64,000 bases of DNA from Pelosinus sp. UFO1 (GCF_000725345.1 NZ_CP008852.1:4518001-4582000); one strand, 5' to 3'. Counted from the first letter of the stretch, positions 1-9,200 are shown. The notes: generated by a model from the letters alone, not told the origin. Program-made: numbers and translations.

Positions 1-111
1 CACAACAATTTGATCCGTTAAGTAATGTTTCTCTATTTTGCCCCTAAGCAATACTTCAGCCATGGGACTACGACAGGTATTGCCCGTGCAAACAATTAAA
101 ATTTGCAGCAT
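1..111 (-). CDS. ywlE: Low-molecular-weight phosphatase, probable protein-arginine phosphatase (N-terminus only)
   Basis: The complement reads from an ATG at 111 into the window edge, so only 37 residues are present. It starts MLQILIVCTGNTCRSPMAEV: the CX5R phosphate-binding loop of LMW phosphatases spans C8 to R14, directly followed by S15. The loop has Thr (CTGNTCRS) where tyrosine phosphatases usually have Ile; in B. subtilis YwlE that Thr favours phospho-arginine, so removal of arginine phosphates from proteins is the likely role. It follows mntP and the Sua5 gene as in B. subtilis (ywlC-ywlD-ywlE), which supports the assignment. The C-terminal catalytic Asp lies outside the window. Confidence 0.85.
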   Translation of the reverse strand, partial: MLQILIVCTGNTCRSPMAEVLLRGKIEKHYLTDQIVV

Positions 112-169
112 ATTGATCTTTCAACTGCCCTTCTCCATTTAATATTATATCTCATCCGTTACATTTTTA

Positions 170-766
170 TCATATCACTGTCCACAGCACGTGTAATCCT
201 AGCAAAATAAGAATCATTCCGCCTAGAAGCTCTACTCTGCCGCCAATACATCGCCCCACCTTACGGCCCAAGCCTAAGCCCATTAAGGCAATAATAAAGA
301 TTACACTCCCTAAAATGACGCTTAATTTCAGCAAATCTACATCCATCATACCCATGCTGAAACCGGCGGCAAATGCATCAATACTCACACTTGTTGCCAA
401 TACAATAAGAGAAAAACCCTGCAAGGGGTGTACCTTATTTTTATTTGGAACAGTATCCGCCAGATTTTCCTTAATCATATATATGCCCAACCCAGTTAAA
501 ACCAATGCTCCTAAGATACTAGCCCAATTTTCCATTGCAATAAATGAATATTGGCTATGATATGTACCTACCCGCTCCACTACTGCTCCCAAGAAGTGCC
601 CAATATAGTAACCTAGCAATATAAGTACAATGTGAAACAAAGCAAATACAACTGCCGCCCGGAAAACAATCTTACGCCGCATTCGATTCATACCGATAGG
701 AACCGCCACTGAGAACAAATCTGTTCCCAATGCTGCACTTAGCACCAGGATCTCTAAACTACTCAC
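170..766 (-). CDS. mntP: MntP-family manganese efflux pump
   Basis: Small six-helix inner-membrane protein of the MntP (former UPF0059/DUF204) family, which exports Mn2+ to prevent manganese poisoning. It shows two related hydrophobic halves, each with an Asp-bearing helix: LSAALGTDLFSVAVP near the N-terminus and ATSVSIDAFAAGFSMG in the second half. I start it at the GTG at 766 (198 aa), because GGAGGTGGGG lies at a good distance upstream; an in-frame ATG at 808 would add 14 hydrophilic residues untypical of the family. No yybP-ykoY manganese riboswitch is visible; the gene lies 52 bases behind the Sua5 gene and is probably cotranscribed with it. Confidence 0.9.
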   Translation of the reverse strand: MSSLEILVLSAALGTDLFSVAVPIGMNRMRRKIVFRAAVVFALFHIVLILLGYYIGHFLGAVVERVGTYHSQYSFIAMENWASILGALVLTGLGIYMIKENLADTVPNKNKVHPLQGFSLIVLATSVSIDAFAAGFSMGMMDVDLLKLSVILGSVIFIIALMGLGLGRKVGRCIGGRVELLGGMILILLGLHVLWTVI

Positions 767-818
767 CCAACCCCACCTCCACTTAGAGTATATATATGTG
801 GAGTGCATGGGGGATATG

Positions 819-1868
819 TTATCCGTTCACGATACGATAACCACTTGCTTTGCGAAGACGATTCATAATCGCCAGTCCAAGCCCATCTTCTGGAATACCT
901 TCGGTATAAATTATATCTACAGGATTATCATCGTAACTTCGCAATGCCTTATATAAATTGGCAGCAATTTCATCAATTCTCTTACGACTACCATAAACAA
1001 AAGCTACTACTTCTTTCGGCAGCCTAGCTGCTGTTTCTGTTGAAACCACGGCACCTACTTTTTTACCTTCTGCCAGCGCTGTGTTTATTTCCTGCAACAG
1101 AAGATCTGCCAAATGAGGGTAGGCACCTTCAAATAAAACCATAGGTGCATCTGGAGCGTAATGACTATATTTCATTCCAGGAGACTTAGGTGCAAGTTCA
1201 AAACTACCGGCAAGGGTTGGATCAATTTCCACTTCCCCTACTGTTGCCATTAGCATTTCTAAGGTAATCCCCCCCGGTCTTAACAAGGTTGGTACGGGCG
1301 TAGTACAATCCACAACAGTTGATTCTACACCAATTTGGCAATTACCAGCATCCACAACAGCATGTATCTTCCCCTCAAGGTCATCCAATACAGCCTGGGC
1401 ACTCGTTGGACTAGGTCGTCCCGAGGTATTCGCACTAGGTGCTGCAATGGGCGTATCCGCCAGGGAAATAAGCTGCCTAGCAACTATGGAGTCCGGCAAA
1501 CGAATTGCTACCGTCTCTAGCCCCCCTGTAATAATATCAGGCACGATAGCCTTACGCCGCAATACAACGGTTAGAGGTCCAGGCCAAAAAGCCTCCATCA
1601 ATACTTTCGCATTTGTTGAAATATGCGCAGCCAATTGATCAACATCCTCACGATTGGCAATATGTAAAATCAAAGGATTATCAGAAGGCCTACCCTTAGC
1701 TGAAAAAATTCCAGCTGCAGCTTTTTCATCAAGTCCATTAGCCCCTAGTCCGTAGACAGTTTCCGTAGGAAAGGCCACTAGCTTGCCTTGTTTTAAAAGT
1801 TCTGCTGCCTTAGATAACACCGCCTTATCAGGATTTTCTTTATCCACAATAAAATATTCAGTATGCAT
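819..1868 (-). CDS. ywlC: Threonylcarbamoyl-AMP synthase (Sua5/YwlC type)
   Basis: Makes L-threonylcarbamoyladenylate from threonine, bicarbonate and ATP, the first step of t6A37 modification of ANN-reading tRNAs. The N-terminal YrdC domain (about residues 13-200) has FPTETVYGLGAN, KGRPSDNPL and APSANTSGRPSPT, the nucleotide and threonine pocket. About 140 further residues form the Sua5 C-terminal domain, introduced by the linker SPGMKYSHYAPDAP. The length of 349 aa fits Sua5 rather than the short TsaC. An AGGTAGG-type ribosome site precedes the ATG. It lies 16 bases behind prmC in the same direction, as in B. subtilis. Confidence 0.95.
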   Translation of the reverse strand: MHTEYFIVDKENPDKAVLSKAAELLKQGKLVAFPTETVYGLGANGLDEKAAAGIFSAKGRPSDNPLILHIANREDVDQLAAHISTNAKVLMEAFWPGPLTVVLRRKAIVPDIITGGLETVAIRLPDSIVARQLISLADTPIAAPSANTSGRPSPTSAQAVLDDLEGKIHAVVDAGNCQIGVESTVVDCTTPVPTLLRPGGITLEMLMATVGEVEIDPTLAGSFELAPKSPGMKYSHYAPDAPMVLFEGAYPHLADLLLQEINTALAEGKKVGAVVSTETAARLPKEVVAFVYGSRKRIDEIAANLYKALRSYDDNPVDIIYTEGIPEDGLGLAIMNRLRKASGYRIVNG

Positions 1869-1884
1869 AACTAAAAACCTACCT

Positions 1885-2751
1885 TTACAGTCCTTCTATC
1901 ACCACAACCCGCTCAATGCCACCGTAGTCTTTTATAATTTCGCTTAGTTTAAAATCCCCGCTTTTTTCTGCCATATTAGCTACAAGCTGAGCTTGCCCAA
2001 TACCGACTTCCATTACAATAAAGCCACCAGTTACTAAATATTTTCTACCTTCTTTTATAATACGACGATAAAAATCTAGCCCATCTTGACCGCCATCTAA
2101 GGCTAAGTTAGGTTCTTGCCGTACTTCAGGGGTAAGCCCCCGAATATCTGCTTCAGGAATATAAGGAGGATTGGACAAAATAGCAGTAAACTGTTGTCCT
2201 TCTACAGGAGCAAACAAATCGCCCTGGCAAAACGTAAGTCTCTCATGTACTTGATGCTTCATTGCATTTTTTTTTGCCACATCGAGAGCCGCTGCTGAAA
2301 TATCAACGGTCACACCACTTGCTGTAGGTAAGTTTGCGAGCATACTTACACAAATAGCTCCACTCCCTGTACCAATATCCAAAATATAAGGGTTTCCTAA
2401 CATAGAAAGACGTTTCAAAGCCGCTTCTACCAGTATTTCCGTATCTGGTCTAGGAATGAGGACAGCGGGTGTAACCTCAAAATCTAAGCCCATAAATTCT
2501 TTTACCCCAATAATATAAGCGACTGGTAAACGAGCAGCTCTTTTTTTAACAGCCACACGAAAAGCTGCTAACTCCTTTTCTTCTAAGGGTTGATCAAAAT
2601 GAACATATAAATAAAGTCTTTCTTTATCTAGAATATGGGAAAGCAGTACTTCCGCATCAAGGCGCGGATTTTCCACGCCTTTGTCTAAGAAGTACTGCCT
2701 TGTCCAGTTTAAAATTGTCTGAATGGTCCAAATTTCTTTCTTATTTTCCAT
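1885..2751 (-). CDS. prmC: Peptide chain release factor N5-glutamine methyltransferase
   Basis: Methylates the glutamine of the GGQ motif of release factors, using SAM. It has an N-terminal helical substrate-binding part (about residues 1-85), the SAM loop LDIGTGSGAICVSML, and the signature NPPY (AILSNPPYIP) that holds the target glutamine. I place the start at the ATG at 2751 (288 aa, the B. subtilis length): the prfA stop TGA is one base upstream and the AAGGTG at the end of prfA serves as ribosome site. The longer frame from 2793 would overlap prfA by about 40 bases. Enzyme and substrate (prfA) are translationally linked. Confidence 0.96.
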   Translation of the reverse strand: MENKKEIWTIQTILNWTRQYFLDKGVENPRLDAEVLLSHILDKERLYLYVHFDQPLEEKELAAFRVAVKKRAARLPVAYIIGVKEFMGLDFEVTPAVLIPRPDTEILVEAALKRLSMLGNPYILDIGTGSGAICVSMLANLPTASGVTVDISAAALDVAKKNAMKHQVHERLTFCQGDLFAPVEGQQFTAILSNPPYIPEADIRGLTPEVRQEPNLALDGGQDGLDFYRRIIKEGRKYLVTGGFIVMEVGIGQAQLVANMAEKSGDFKLSEIIKDYGGIERVVVIEGL

Positions 2752-2752
2752 A

Positions 2753-3820
2753 TCATTCACCTTGCTGCATACGTTCACTTTGGGCTGTGGCAATCAAAGC
2801 ATTAATCACTTCGTCAAGGTCACCATTAAGAACAAAATCCAATTTATGCAATGTCAAGCCAATCCGATGATCTGTCACCCTGCCTTGAGGAAAATTATAA
2901 GTGCGAATCCGTTCACTGCGATCCCCTGTACCTACCTGGCTCTTACGGGTTTCTGCCATTTCCGCGTTATGTTCTGCCTCCGCTTTCTCTAGCACCTTAG
3001 CTCTGAGTACACGCATTGCCTTATCCTTATTCTTTAGCTGAGACTTTTCATCCTGACACTGAACAACTATGCCTGTCGGCAAATGAACAATTCTAACTGC
3101 TGACTCTGTTTTATTAACATGCTGACCACCAGCACCGCTGGCACAGTAGGTATCAATTCGAAGATCATTTTGATGAATTACTACATCTACTTCCTCAGCT
3201 TCAGGCAATACAGCCACTGTGACAGTAGAGGTATGAATACGCCCACTTGATTCTGTGGTTGGAACACGTTGTACACGGTGTACGCCACTTTCATATTTCA
3301 ATCGACTATAGGCACCATCACCGTGAATTTCAAAGACTACTTCCTTAAAGCCACCTAAATCCGGTGCATTGGCATCCAATAATTCGGTACGCCAACCTTG
3401 ATTTTCAGCATAGCGAGTATACATACGAAACAAATCCCCAGCAAATAGGGCAGCTTCGTCGCCACCAGCTCCGCCACGAATTTCTACAATTACACTTTTA
3501 TCATCATTAGGGTCTTTGGGTAATAACAAAATGCGCAATTCTTCATTCAGTACTTCATTTTTTGCTTTTAGTTCCGCAAGCTCTGCTGACACCATCTGCC
3601 GGAAATCATTATCCAATTTATCGTTGAGCATTTCAAGGGCATCTGCTATTCCTTGTTGTACTTCTTTATACTCCCGAAATTTTTCTACGATAGGTGTCAT
3701 TTTAGAATGAGTCTTGGTAAGTTTTTGCCACTCTTCCATATTAGCCATTACCGAAGGGTCGCTAATTAAGTTTTCCAATTCAAGATGCTTATCTTCAATG
3801 GCCTGCAATTTATCCCGCAT
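2753..3820 (-). CDS. prfA: Peptide chain release factor 1 (RF-1)
   Basis: Reads UAA and UAG stop codons and triggers peptidyl-tRNA hydrolysis. The GGQ motif ([18 protein letters not shown]) and the PxT anticodon-like motif ([14 protein letters not shown]; here P-T-T) identify it as RF-1, not RF-2. The length is 355 aa from the second ATG at 3820. That start has AGAGGAG about 8 bases upstream, whereas the ATG at 3826 is almost on top of the ribosome site. prmC follows directly, so factor and modifying enzyme are made together. Confidence 0.97.
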   Translation of the reverse strand: MRDKLQAIEDKHLELENLISDPSVMANMEEWQKLTKTHSKMTPIVEKFREYKEVQQGIADALEMLNDKLDNDFRQMVSAELAELKAKNEVLNEELRILLLPKDPNDDKSVIVEIRGGAGGDEAALFAGDLFRMYTRYAENQGWRTELLDANAPDLGGFKEVVFEIHGDGAYSRLKYESGVHRVQRVPTTESSGRIHTSTVTVAVLPEAEEVDVVIHQNDLRIDTYCASGAGGQHVNKTESAVRIVHLPTGIVVQCQDEKSQLKNKDKAMRVLRAKVLEKAEAEHNAEMAETRKSQVGTGDRSERIRTYNFPQGRVTDHRIGLTLHKLDFVLNGDLDEVINALIATAQSERMQQGE

Positions 3821-3852
3821 GGTCATTCTCCTCTAAATCTATTTTGTATCAG

Positions 3853-3908
3853 AAGCACAAAGAACATACAATACTTTGTTTTTGAACAAATTTGTGTTCT
3901 TTGTGCTT
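3853..3908. repeat. Inverted repeat of the CACAAAGAACA kind
   Basis: AAGCACAAAGAACA is followed about 27 bases later by its complement TGTTCTTTGTGCTT. The pair lies between yqhQ and prfA and could form a long-looped hairpin in either transcript. The arm resembles the CACAAAGACACAAAG arms of the larger repeats at 29.7, 51.2 and 60.0 kb, so it may be a decayed or minimal relative. No run of T follows the stem directly, so a terminator role is not obvious. Confidence 0.55.
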
Positions 3909-3916
3909 ACGGATAG

Positions 3917-4783
3917 CTATACTTCTTCTACTGGTCGAACTGCTTCTAATGCTTTAATAGCCACTTCCAGTTGATCATCACTTGGTTCTCTTGTGGTTAA
4001 TTTCTGCAATAATAAACCTGGCATAATTGCAACCCGTACCCATGCAGCTTCACTTTTTCCTGCAAAACGAATGATTTCATAAGCAAGACCTGCTACTACT
4101 GGCATCAGTATAATACGAGAAACAATGCGGATCCATAACTCTGGCCAGCCTAGAAAAGCGAACATAATAATACTTACAATCATTACAATCAGCAAAAAGT
4201 TGGTACCGCATCTAGGATGCAGCGTGGTATATGTCCGCACATGTTCAACATCTAAGGGAACTCCGGCTTCATATGCATGAATTGTTTTATGTTCAGCTCC
4301 GTGATATTCAAATACTCGCCTAATATCCTTCATCCTAGAAATCGCCGTAATATATACTAGGAAGATCGATAGCCTCAATACGCCTTCCATAAGGTTTAAC
4401 AATCTTGGATCAGTAATTGCACTATGAATATATTTTGCCGCATAGGTAGGGATAATTACAAATAACACAATGGCTAAACCAAGAGAAAAAATCATGGTTA
4501 GCGCAATTTCCTTATTTGATAATTCTTCCCCTTCTTCACCAGCCGCTTGGGCTGAAAAAGATAATGCTTTGAGACCTTGTACTAAAGACTCAACCAAGGC
4601 AACGACGCCTCTTAGCATCGGTTTTTTCAAAATGGGATACCGGTCATTAACAGGTGTAAAAGGTTCCTTTTTGATGATGATCTCACCTGAAGGCTCCCTG
4701 ACGGCAGTTGCAATCATGCCAGGACCACGCATCATTACACCCTCAATGACTGCTTGCCCACCAATACTTACTTTCGGTTTCAT
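3917..4783 (-). CDS. yqhQ: DUF1385 membrane protein (YqhQ family)
   Basis: Conserved Firmicute membrane protein of unknown biochemical function (DUF1385). The signature start SIGGQAVIEGVMMRGP is intact. Several hydrophobic helices follow around residues 95-160 and 195-245, with the conserved EYHGAEHKTIHAYE and LHPRCGTNFLL motifs between them. The length of 288 aa is normal, and AAAGGAGGG precedes the ATG. In many Clostridia and Negativicutes it sits between rpmE and prfA exactly as here, so it belongs to a translation-factor operon by position only. Confidence 0.9.
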   Translation of the reverse strand: MKPKVSIGGQAVIEGVMMRGPGMIATAVREPSGEIIIKKEPFTPVNDRYPILKKPMLRGVVALVESLVQGLKALSFSAQAAGEEGEELSNKEIALTMIFSLGLAIVLFVIIPTYAAKYIHSAITDPRLLNLMEGVLRLSIFLVYITAISRMKDIRRVFEYHGAEHKTIHAYEAGVPLDVEHVRTYTTLHPRCGTNFLLIVMIVSIIMFAFLGWPELWIRIVSRIILMPVVAGLAYEIIRFAGKSEAAWVRVAIMPGLLLQKLTTREPSDDQLEVAIKALEAVRPVEEV

Positions 4784-4840
4784 GGTATCCCTCCTTTATT
4801 TTATAAGAAAAGGGCTTATATCTTTGCTACAGATATAAAT

Positions 4841-4866
4841 GTAGCAGAGCATTTCTGCTCTGCTAC
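4841..4866 (-). terminator. Hairpin behind rpmE
   Basis: GTAGCAGAGC pairs perfectly with GCTCTGCTAC over a six-base loop, just downstream of the rpmE stop. On the minus strand the stem is followed by ATTTATAT rather than a long T run, so it may be a leaky terminator or an RNA-end stabiliser between rpmE and yqhQ. Confidence 0.5.
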
Positions 4867-4873
4867 CCCGTTT

Positions 4874-5077
4874 TTAGGCCTGTTGACCGTAACGTTTATT
4901 GAATTTCTCAATACGTCCACCGGCAGTTATATTACGTTGCTGACCAGTAAAGAACGGATGGCATTTTGAGCACACATCAATACGTAATTCTTTCTTAATA
5001 GAACCAGTTACAAAAGTGTTGCCACAACCACACATTACTTTTGATTCACCATAATTAGGATGAATTTTATCTTTCAT
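4874..5077 (-). CDS. rpmE: 50S ribosomal protein L31, zinc-binding form
   Basis: Ribosomal protein L31 of 67 aa, starting MKDKIHPNY. It carries the four zinc-ligand cysteines C16, C18, C36 and C39 (CGC and CSKC), so it is the C+ (zinc-containing) form and not the zinc-free paralogue. The IHPNY start and the basic C-terminus ([10 protein letters not shown]) are typical. A GAGGTG ribosome site precedes the ATG. It is the first gene of the minus-strand run toward prfA; the divergent fructose operon begins about 190 bases upstream. Confidence 0.97.
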   Translation of the reverse strand: MKDKIHPNYGESKVMCGCGNTFVTGSIKKELRIDVCSKCHPFFTGQQRNITAGGRIEKFNKRYGQQA

Positions 5078-5255
5078 TTATTGCACCTCACTTTAAAGCC
5101 GCTTACTTGCTTTTCACCACATTATTATAGCATACCAGCTTATGCTAAGCAATATTGTTTTTTCTTTATAAATTATAAATATTTGTAAATTATAAAAAAA
5201 CTATTAAATGATAAAACCCAACTAACTTTAGGTATTTTGAATATTTTTTTGATCG

Positions 5256-5300
5256 TTTGTGATTGACTTTCTTGCCACATCCTCTTATAATGATCACAAA
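5256..5300 (+). promoter_or_regulatory. Promoter of the fructose operon with flanking operator half-sites
   Basis: TTGACT (5263-5268) and TATAAT (5286-5291) are separated by exactly 17 bases, a near-consensus sigma-A promoter. It is embraced by an inverted pair: TTTGTGAT at 5256-5263 overlapping the -35 box, and ATCACAAA at 5293-5300 just after the -10 box. This is where a DeoR-type repressor such as the adjacent FruR would be expected to bind (inference). Confidence 0.75.
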
Positions 5301-5351
5301 TGAACATTTACTGATTAAACTGAAAACACAGTTTTCTTTAGGAGGGCATAT

Positions 5352-6119
5352 ATGTTTGCTGAAGAACGGCGTAATAAGATTATACAATTTATAAATGCAG
5401 GCCAGCCTGTTAAGGTAATTGAGCTTAGTTCTTTATTCACAGTATCAGAAGCTACCATACGCCGCGACTTGCAAGAACTTGAAAATTTAGGTCTTGTTCA
5501 GCGGACACATGGAGGTGCTGTTTCTGTCCAATTAGGTTCTGAACTCAGCTTTCAAGATCGCGAAGTATTCCTTTTAAACGAAAAAAGAGACATTGCCGCT
5601 ACAGCTGCCAGCATGGTTAATGACGGTGAAACCATTCTATTAGATGCGGGTACAACCACCCGTGAAATTGCTCGGGCATTATGCGGCAGGAAGTTAACTG
5701 TTGTCACTAACAGCATGGATGTTGCTTTCGTTTTTGCCGAGGAACCAGATATTGAGGTACTTTTATTAGGCGGTACATGGAGAAAATCCATTAATTCTCT
5801 CGTAGGCCCGCTAACGAATGCGATGCTTAAACTTTTCTGCTTTGATAAAGTTTTTCTTGCTGCTAACGCCATTGACTGCACTTTAGGCGCAACTACTCAC
5901 CATCTAGCAGAGGCTGAAACTAAGAGAGCTATGCTCCAAGCTGGTAAAACTACTATATTAGTAGCTGATCATTCCAAGTTTGATAAGAAAACCTTTACCC
6001 AAATCTGCAGTTTAGATGAATTATCTATGATTATCACTGACAATGGCATGAATAAGGACACTCTGGATATTATAAATAACTACACCCAGGTTGTTATCGC
6101 TGAATCCACTACATTATAA
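5352..6119 (+). CDS. fruR: DeoR-family transcriptional regulator of the fructose operon
   Basis: Repressor of 255 aa. The N-terminal winged helix-turn-helix (about residues 3-57, with the DeoR signature VIELSSLFTVSEATIRRDLQ) is followed by a DeoRC sugar-phosphate sensor domain with LLDAGTTTREIA and LLGGTWRKSINSLVGP. In characterised homologues fructose-1-phosphate relieves repression. AGGAGGG stands 5 bases before the ATG. It is first in the operon with fruK and the fructose PTS, and it probably regulates its own promoter through the inverted TTTGTGAT sites upstream. Confidence 0.9.
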   Translation: MFAEERRNKIIQFINAGQPVKVIELSSLFTVSEATIRRDLQELENLGLVQRTHGGAVSVQLGSELSFQDREVFLLNEKRDIAATAASMVNDGETILLDAGTTTREIARALCGRKLTVVTNSMDVAFVFAEEPDIEVLLLGGTWRKSINSLVGPLTNAMLKLFCFDKVFLAANAIDCTLGATTHHLAEAETKRAMLQAGKTTILVADHSKFDKKTFTQICSLDELSMIITDNGMNKDTLDIINNYTQVVIAESTTL

Positions 6120-6132
6120 AGGAGTGAATGTT

Positions 6133-7086
6133 TTGAATCAAAATACTATAACACCTATCGTTACTATCACTTTTAATCCCGCTCTCGACCGTACATTGCA
6201 CTTACAAAACTTCACTTTGGGAGAAGTCAATCGAGTCGATAACGAACGTACCGATCCCGGCGGTAAAGGAATCAATGTGGCCAAAGTGATAAAAGCTCTC
6301 GATTATCCAGTACTTGTCACAGGATTCTTAGGCAAGAAAAATGCTTGTTCTTTTCAGGAGTATTTTGATCAAGAAAATATACACAACCATTTTGTGGAAG
6401 TAAAGGGAGAAAATCGTGTAAACATTAAAATTGTTAATGCTACAACTGATGTAGTCAGCGAATTAAATTTCCCTGGTATTTCACCAACAATAGCAGATTT
6501 AGATAATTTACAAACTACGCTACGTCAACTTGCTACCAAACATAAATGGTTCGTATTATCCGGCAGTTTGCCACCCACAATGCCAACTGATACCTATGCC
6601 ACCTTTATTGAGATTTTACATCAATATGATTGCAAAGTAATCTTAGATACTAGTGGACCAGCATTAGTTGCCGGCATTGCCGCCCGACCATTCGCAGTTA
6701 AGCCAAATTTACCAGAACTTAGCCAATTAATGAATTCGCCCATGGATTCAGATGAGCAAATTCTTGGCGCCATACAATATCTACTAAACCAAGGCATCGC
6801 TAAAGTAGCCATTTCCCTTGGCGAAAAAGGTTCTTTAGTCGCTGACTGCAATCAAATCTTAAGAGCTATAGCCCCTAATGTACCTGTTAGTAGTACAGTT
6901 GGAGCAGGTGACGCTTTTGTAGCTGGTTTTAGTGTAGGGCAAGCGCGTAACCTATCCCTTACTGATAGCATCCAACTAGCATCAGCCGCTGCAGGTGCAG
7001 CCGTTACGCTCCCCGGTACACAAGCTGCTTCTTTGACAGACGTTAATAAACTATTAAACCAAATTGAAATACAAAAGTGGAGGTAA
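6133..7086 (+). CDS. fruK: 1-phosphofructokinase
   Basis: Phosphorylates fructose-1-phosphate, the product of the fructose PTS, to fructose-1,6-bisphosphate. It is a PfkB-fold kinase with NPALDRT, DPGGKGINVAKVI and the anion-hole/catalytic-base motif TVGAGDAFVAGF. I start it at the TTG at 6133 (317 aa), because GGAGTG lies 8 bases upstream right after the fruR stop. An upstream in-frame ATG at 6091 would sit inside fruR and add residues with no family resemblance. The seven-base gap to the IIA gene indicates cotranscription. Confidence 0.93.
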   Translation: MNQNTITPIVTITFNPALDRTLHLQNFTLGEVNRVDNERTDPGGKGINVAKVIKALDYPVLVTGFLGKKNACSFQEYFDQENIHNHFVEVKGENRVNIKIVNATTDVVSELNFPGISPTIADLDNLQTTLRQLATKHKWFVLSGSLPPTMPTDTYATFIEILHQYDCKVILDTSGPALVAGIAARPFAVKPNLPELSQLMNSPMDSDEQILGAIQYLLNQGIAKVAISLGEKGSLVADCNQILRAIAPNVPVSSTVGAGDAFVAGFSVGQARNLSLTDSIQLASAAAGAAVTLPGTQAASLTDVNKLLNQIEIQKWR

Positions 7087-7092
7087 TTTAAA

Positions 7093-7539
7093 ATGAATAT
7101 TCAAGATTTATTATCAGCAACAAGAGTGAAATTCAACCTAGAGGCCAGTAACAAAGAAGACGTTATTAATGAGTTGATTGAAATTCTCCATGCCGATGGC
7201 AAACTTACGGACAAAGCTAAGTATAAAGAGGCAGTCTTACGCCGCGAGAAAGAATTTTCTACAGGAATCGGTATGGGCATTGCAATTCCTCACGCTAAAG
7301 ATAGTAGCGTTAAGGAGGCCGCTCTGACTTTTGGGATATCAAGAACTGGCATTGATTATGAAGCACTAGACGGAACTGCTGCTCATTTATTTTTTCTGAT
7401 TGCCGTTCCTGCAGATTCTAATGATGTCCATCTTAAAGTGTTATCCTATATTTCCCGCAAGCTCATGCATCAAGAAGTAAGAGATAAATTACTATCCGCT
7501 GCAACCTACGAAGATGTATTAGCAGCGTTTGAAGCGTAA
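7093..7539 (+). CDS. PTS fructose-family EIIA component
   Basis: Single-domain fructose/mannitol-type EIIA of 148 aa, which takes phosphate from HPr and passes it to the EIIB of the next gene. The phospho-accepting histidine is in GIGMGIAIPHAKDSSV (about residue 64). GGAGG precedes the ATG. In many Firmicutes IIA is fused to IIB-IIC in one FruA chain; here it is a separate protein, with 272 bases holding a structured repeat before IIBC. Confidence 0.93.
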   Translation: MNIQDLLSATRVKFNLEASNKEDVINELIEILHADGKLTDKAKYKEAVLRREKEFSTGIGMGIAIPHAKDSSVKEAALTFGISRTGIDYEALDGTAAHLFFLIAVPADSNDVHLKVLSYISRKLMHQEVRDKLLSAATYEDVLAAFEA

Positions 7540-7595
7540 GACAAACAACGAAGCTTTTTGAGTTGCAAAGGCTGGAGGACACTTTAGATTACTTT

Positions 7596-7725
7596 TTATC
7601 CGATGATTAAACCGCTCTAAGACTCCCTTCTTTTATAAGTGGGAGTTAAGAGCGGCTAAGTCCCTGGATAAGAAGGGCTAAGATTCAGATGGAGTTAAAA
7701 CTCCTCTGAATCAAGTCTTCTTTAT
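7596..7725 (+). repeat. Family A repeat, short form, between EIIA and EIIBC
   Basis: 130-nt structured repeat. A first hairpin has the outer clamp TTATCC/GGATAA and an inner stem (AACCGCTCTAAGACTCCC with GGGAGTTAAGAGCGG). A second hairpin runs AAGATTCAGATGGAGTT / AACTCCTCTGAATC and ends in TCTTCTTTA. Relative to the other copies, the second hairpin lacks one A in its right arm. It is in the same orientation as the operon and so would be transcribed within it. Other copies: 25746, 28009, 32024, 41935, 58908. Confidence 0.9.
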
Positions 7726-7811
7726 ATCTATTGATCGTAATAGTCTTTGCAATTCATAAAACATACCCTTTCTGTATTACAGAAAAGCAAAATTAGAGGA
7801 GGGTTTTTATC

Positions 7812-9194
7812 ATGAAATTATTAGCAATTACGTCATGTCCTGCCGGGATCGCCCATACCTATATGGCAGCTGAATCCTTGCAAATGAATGCCAAAGCAAT
7901 GGGAATTGAAATGAAAGTGGAGACCAGAGGTTCTGTAGGTGTTGAAAATGAAATCACTCCCGAAGATATCAAAGGCGCCCATGCTATTATTATTGCTGCT
8001 GATACGCAAGTCGATAGAGAACGTTTTCGTTCGATTCCTATTATTGATGCGTCTGTACAAGAAGCTATAAAGGACCCCAAGGGATTAATCGAAAAAGCCA
8101 CTAATGCTAAAAAAACAACAGACTTTATTGAAGCAGTAGAAACTTCCAAAGAAGCACAAAAAAGCAAAAGAAGTGGCCCCTACAAACATCTTATGAATGG
8201 CGTATCCTATATGATCCCGCTAGTAGCTGCTGGAGGTTTAATTATTGCCCTTTCCTTTGTTTTTGGCATTGAAGCCTTTAAAGAAAAGGGAACCTTAGCG
8301 GCTGCCTTAATGGATATTGGTGGTGGTTCTGCCTTCGCCCTTATGGTCCCCTTACTTGCCGGTTTTATTGCTCATTCTATTGCTGACCGCCCTGGTTTAG
8401 TTCCTGGCCTAGTTGGTGGTATGTTAGCTGCAAAGATTGGTTCTGGATTCCTTGGTGGTATTATTGCCGGTTTCCTTGCTGGTTATATTGCCTTATGGAT
8501 CAAGACTTATGTGAAATTACCTAGAAATCTAGAAGGTTTAAAACCCGTACTTATTATTCCTTTCTTTTCCACCTTGCTCATTGGTCTTTTAATGATTTAT
8601 GTTATTGGAACACCTGTAAAAGCGATTATGGATGCTATGACTGAAACATTAAAAGGTATGACTTCCGCTAATGCAGGTTTCTTAGGACTTATCCTTGGTG
8701 CTATGATGGCTTTTGACATGGGCGGTCCGATCAATAAGGCTGCTTATACCTTCGGCGTTGGATTATTAGGTAGTAATGTTTTTGAACCAATGGCAGCGAT
8801 CATGGCTGCAGGCATGACCCCACCTCTAGGTTTAGCACTTGCTACATTCCTAGCCAAAAACAAGTTTACCCCTGAAGAACGAGAAGCTGGTAAAGCTGCT
8901 TCTGTAATGGGTATTTCTTTTATTACTGAAGGCGCTATACCATTTGCCGCTGCCGATCCACTCCGTGTTATTCCCTCTATTGTAATCGGTTCAGCGATTA
9001 CTGGCGCATTGTCAATGATATTTAATTGTGCTTTAAGAGCTCCTCATGGCGGCATTTTTGTTTTGCTGATTCCAAATGCGGTAAGCAATGTAGGTATGTA
9101 TGTTGTGTCCATCGCCATCGGAACTGCTATCACTGCATTCCTGGTTACTATTCTTAAAAAAAGTGAAGCAACAACGAATACAGCAAAAGGATAA
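7812..9194 (+). CDS. fruA: PTS fructose-specific EIIBC
   Basis: Membrane permease of 460 aa that takes up fructose and phosphorylates it on carbon 1. The EIIB domain (about residues 1-100) has the phospho-accepting cysteine in ITSCPAGIAHTYMAAE. A linker leads to the EIIC domain (from about residue 125) with roughly nine hydrophobic helices and motifs such as GGPINKAAYTFG and ITEGAIPFAAADP. GAGGAGGG precedes the ATG, so translation is independent of the IIA gene despite the 272-base gap. Confidence 0.94.
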   Translation: MKLLAITSCPAGIAHTYMAAESLQMNAKAMGIEMKVETRGSVGVENEITPEDIKGAHAIIIAADTQVDRERFRSIPIIDASVQEAIKDPKGLIEKATNAKKTTDFIEAVETSKEAQKSKRSGPYKHLMNGVSYMIPLVAAGGLIIALSFVFGIEAFKEKGTLAAALMDIGGGSAFALMVPLLAGFIAHSIADRPGLVPGLVGGMLAAKIGSGFLGGIIAGFLAGYIALWIKTYVKLPRNLEGLKPVLIIPFFSTLLIGLLMIYVIGTPVKAIMDAMTETLKGMTSANAGFLGLILGAMMAFDMGGPINKAAYTFGVGLLGSNVFEPMAAIMAAGMTPPLGLALATFLAKNKFTPEEREAGKAASVMGISFITEGAIPFAAADPLRVIPSIVIGSAITGALSMIFNCALRAPHGGIFVLLIPNAVSNVGMYVVSIAIGTAITAFLVTILKKSEATTNTAKG

Positions 9195-9200
9195 TGTTTA

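Noticed and set aside
4784..4873. L31 leader-type autoregulation of rpmE
   Set aside because: The hairpin seen is downstream of rpmE, and the upstream region shows no ribosomal-protein-like structure that I can support.
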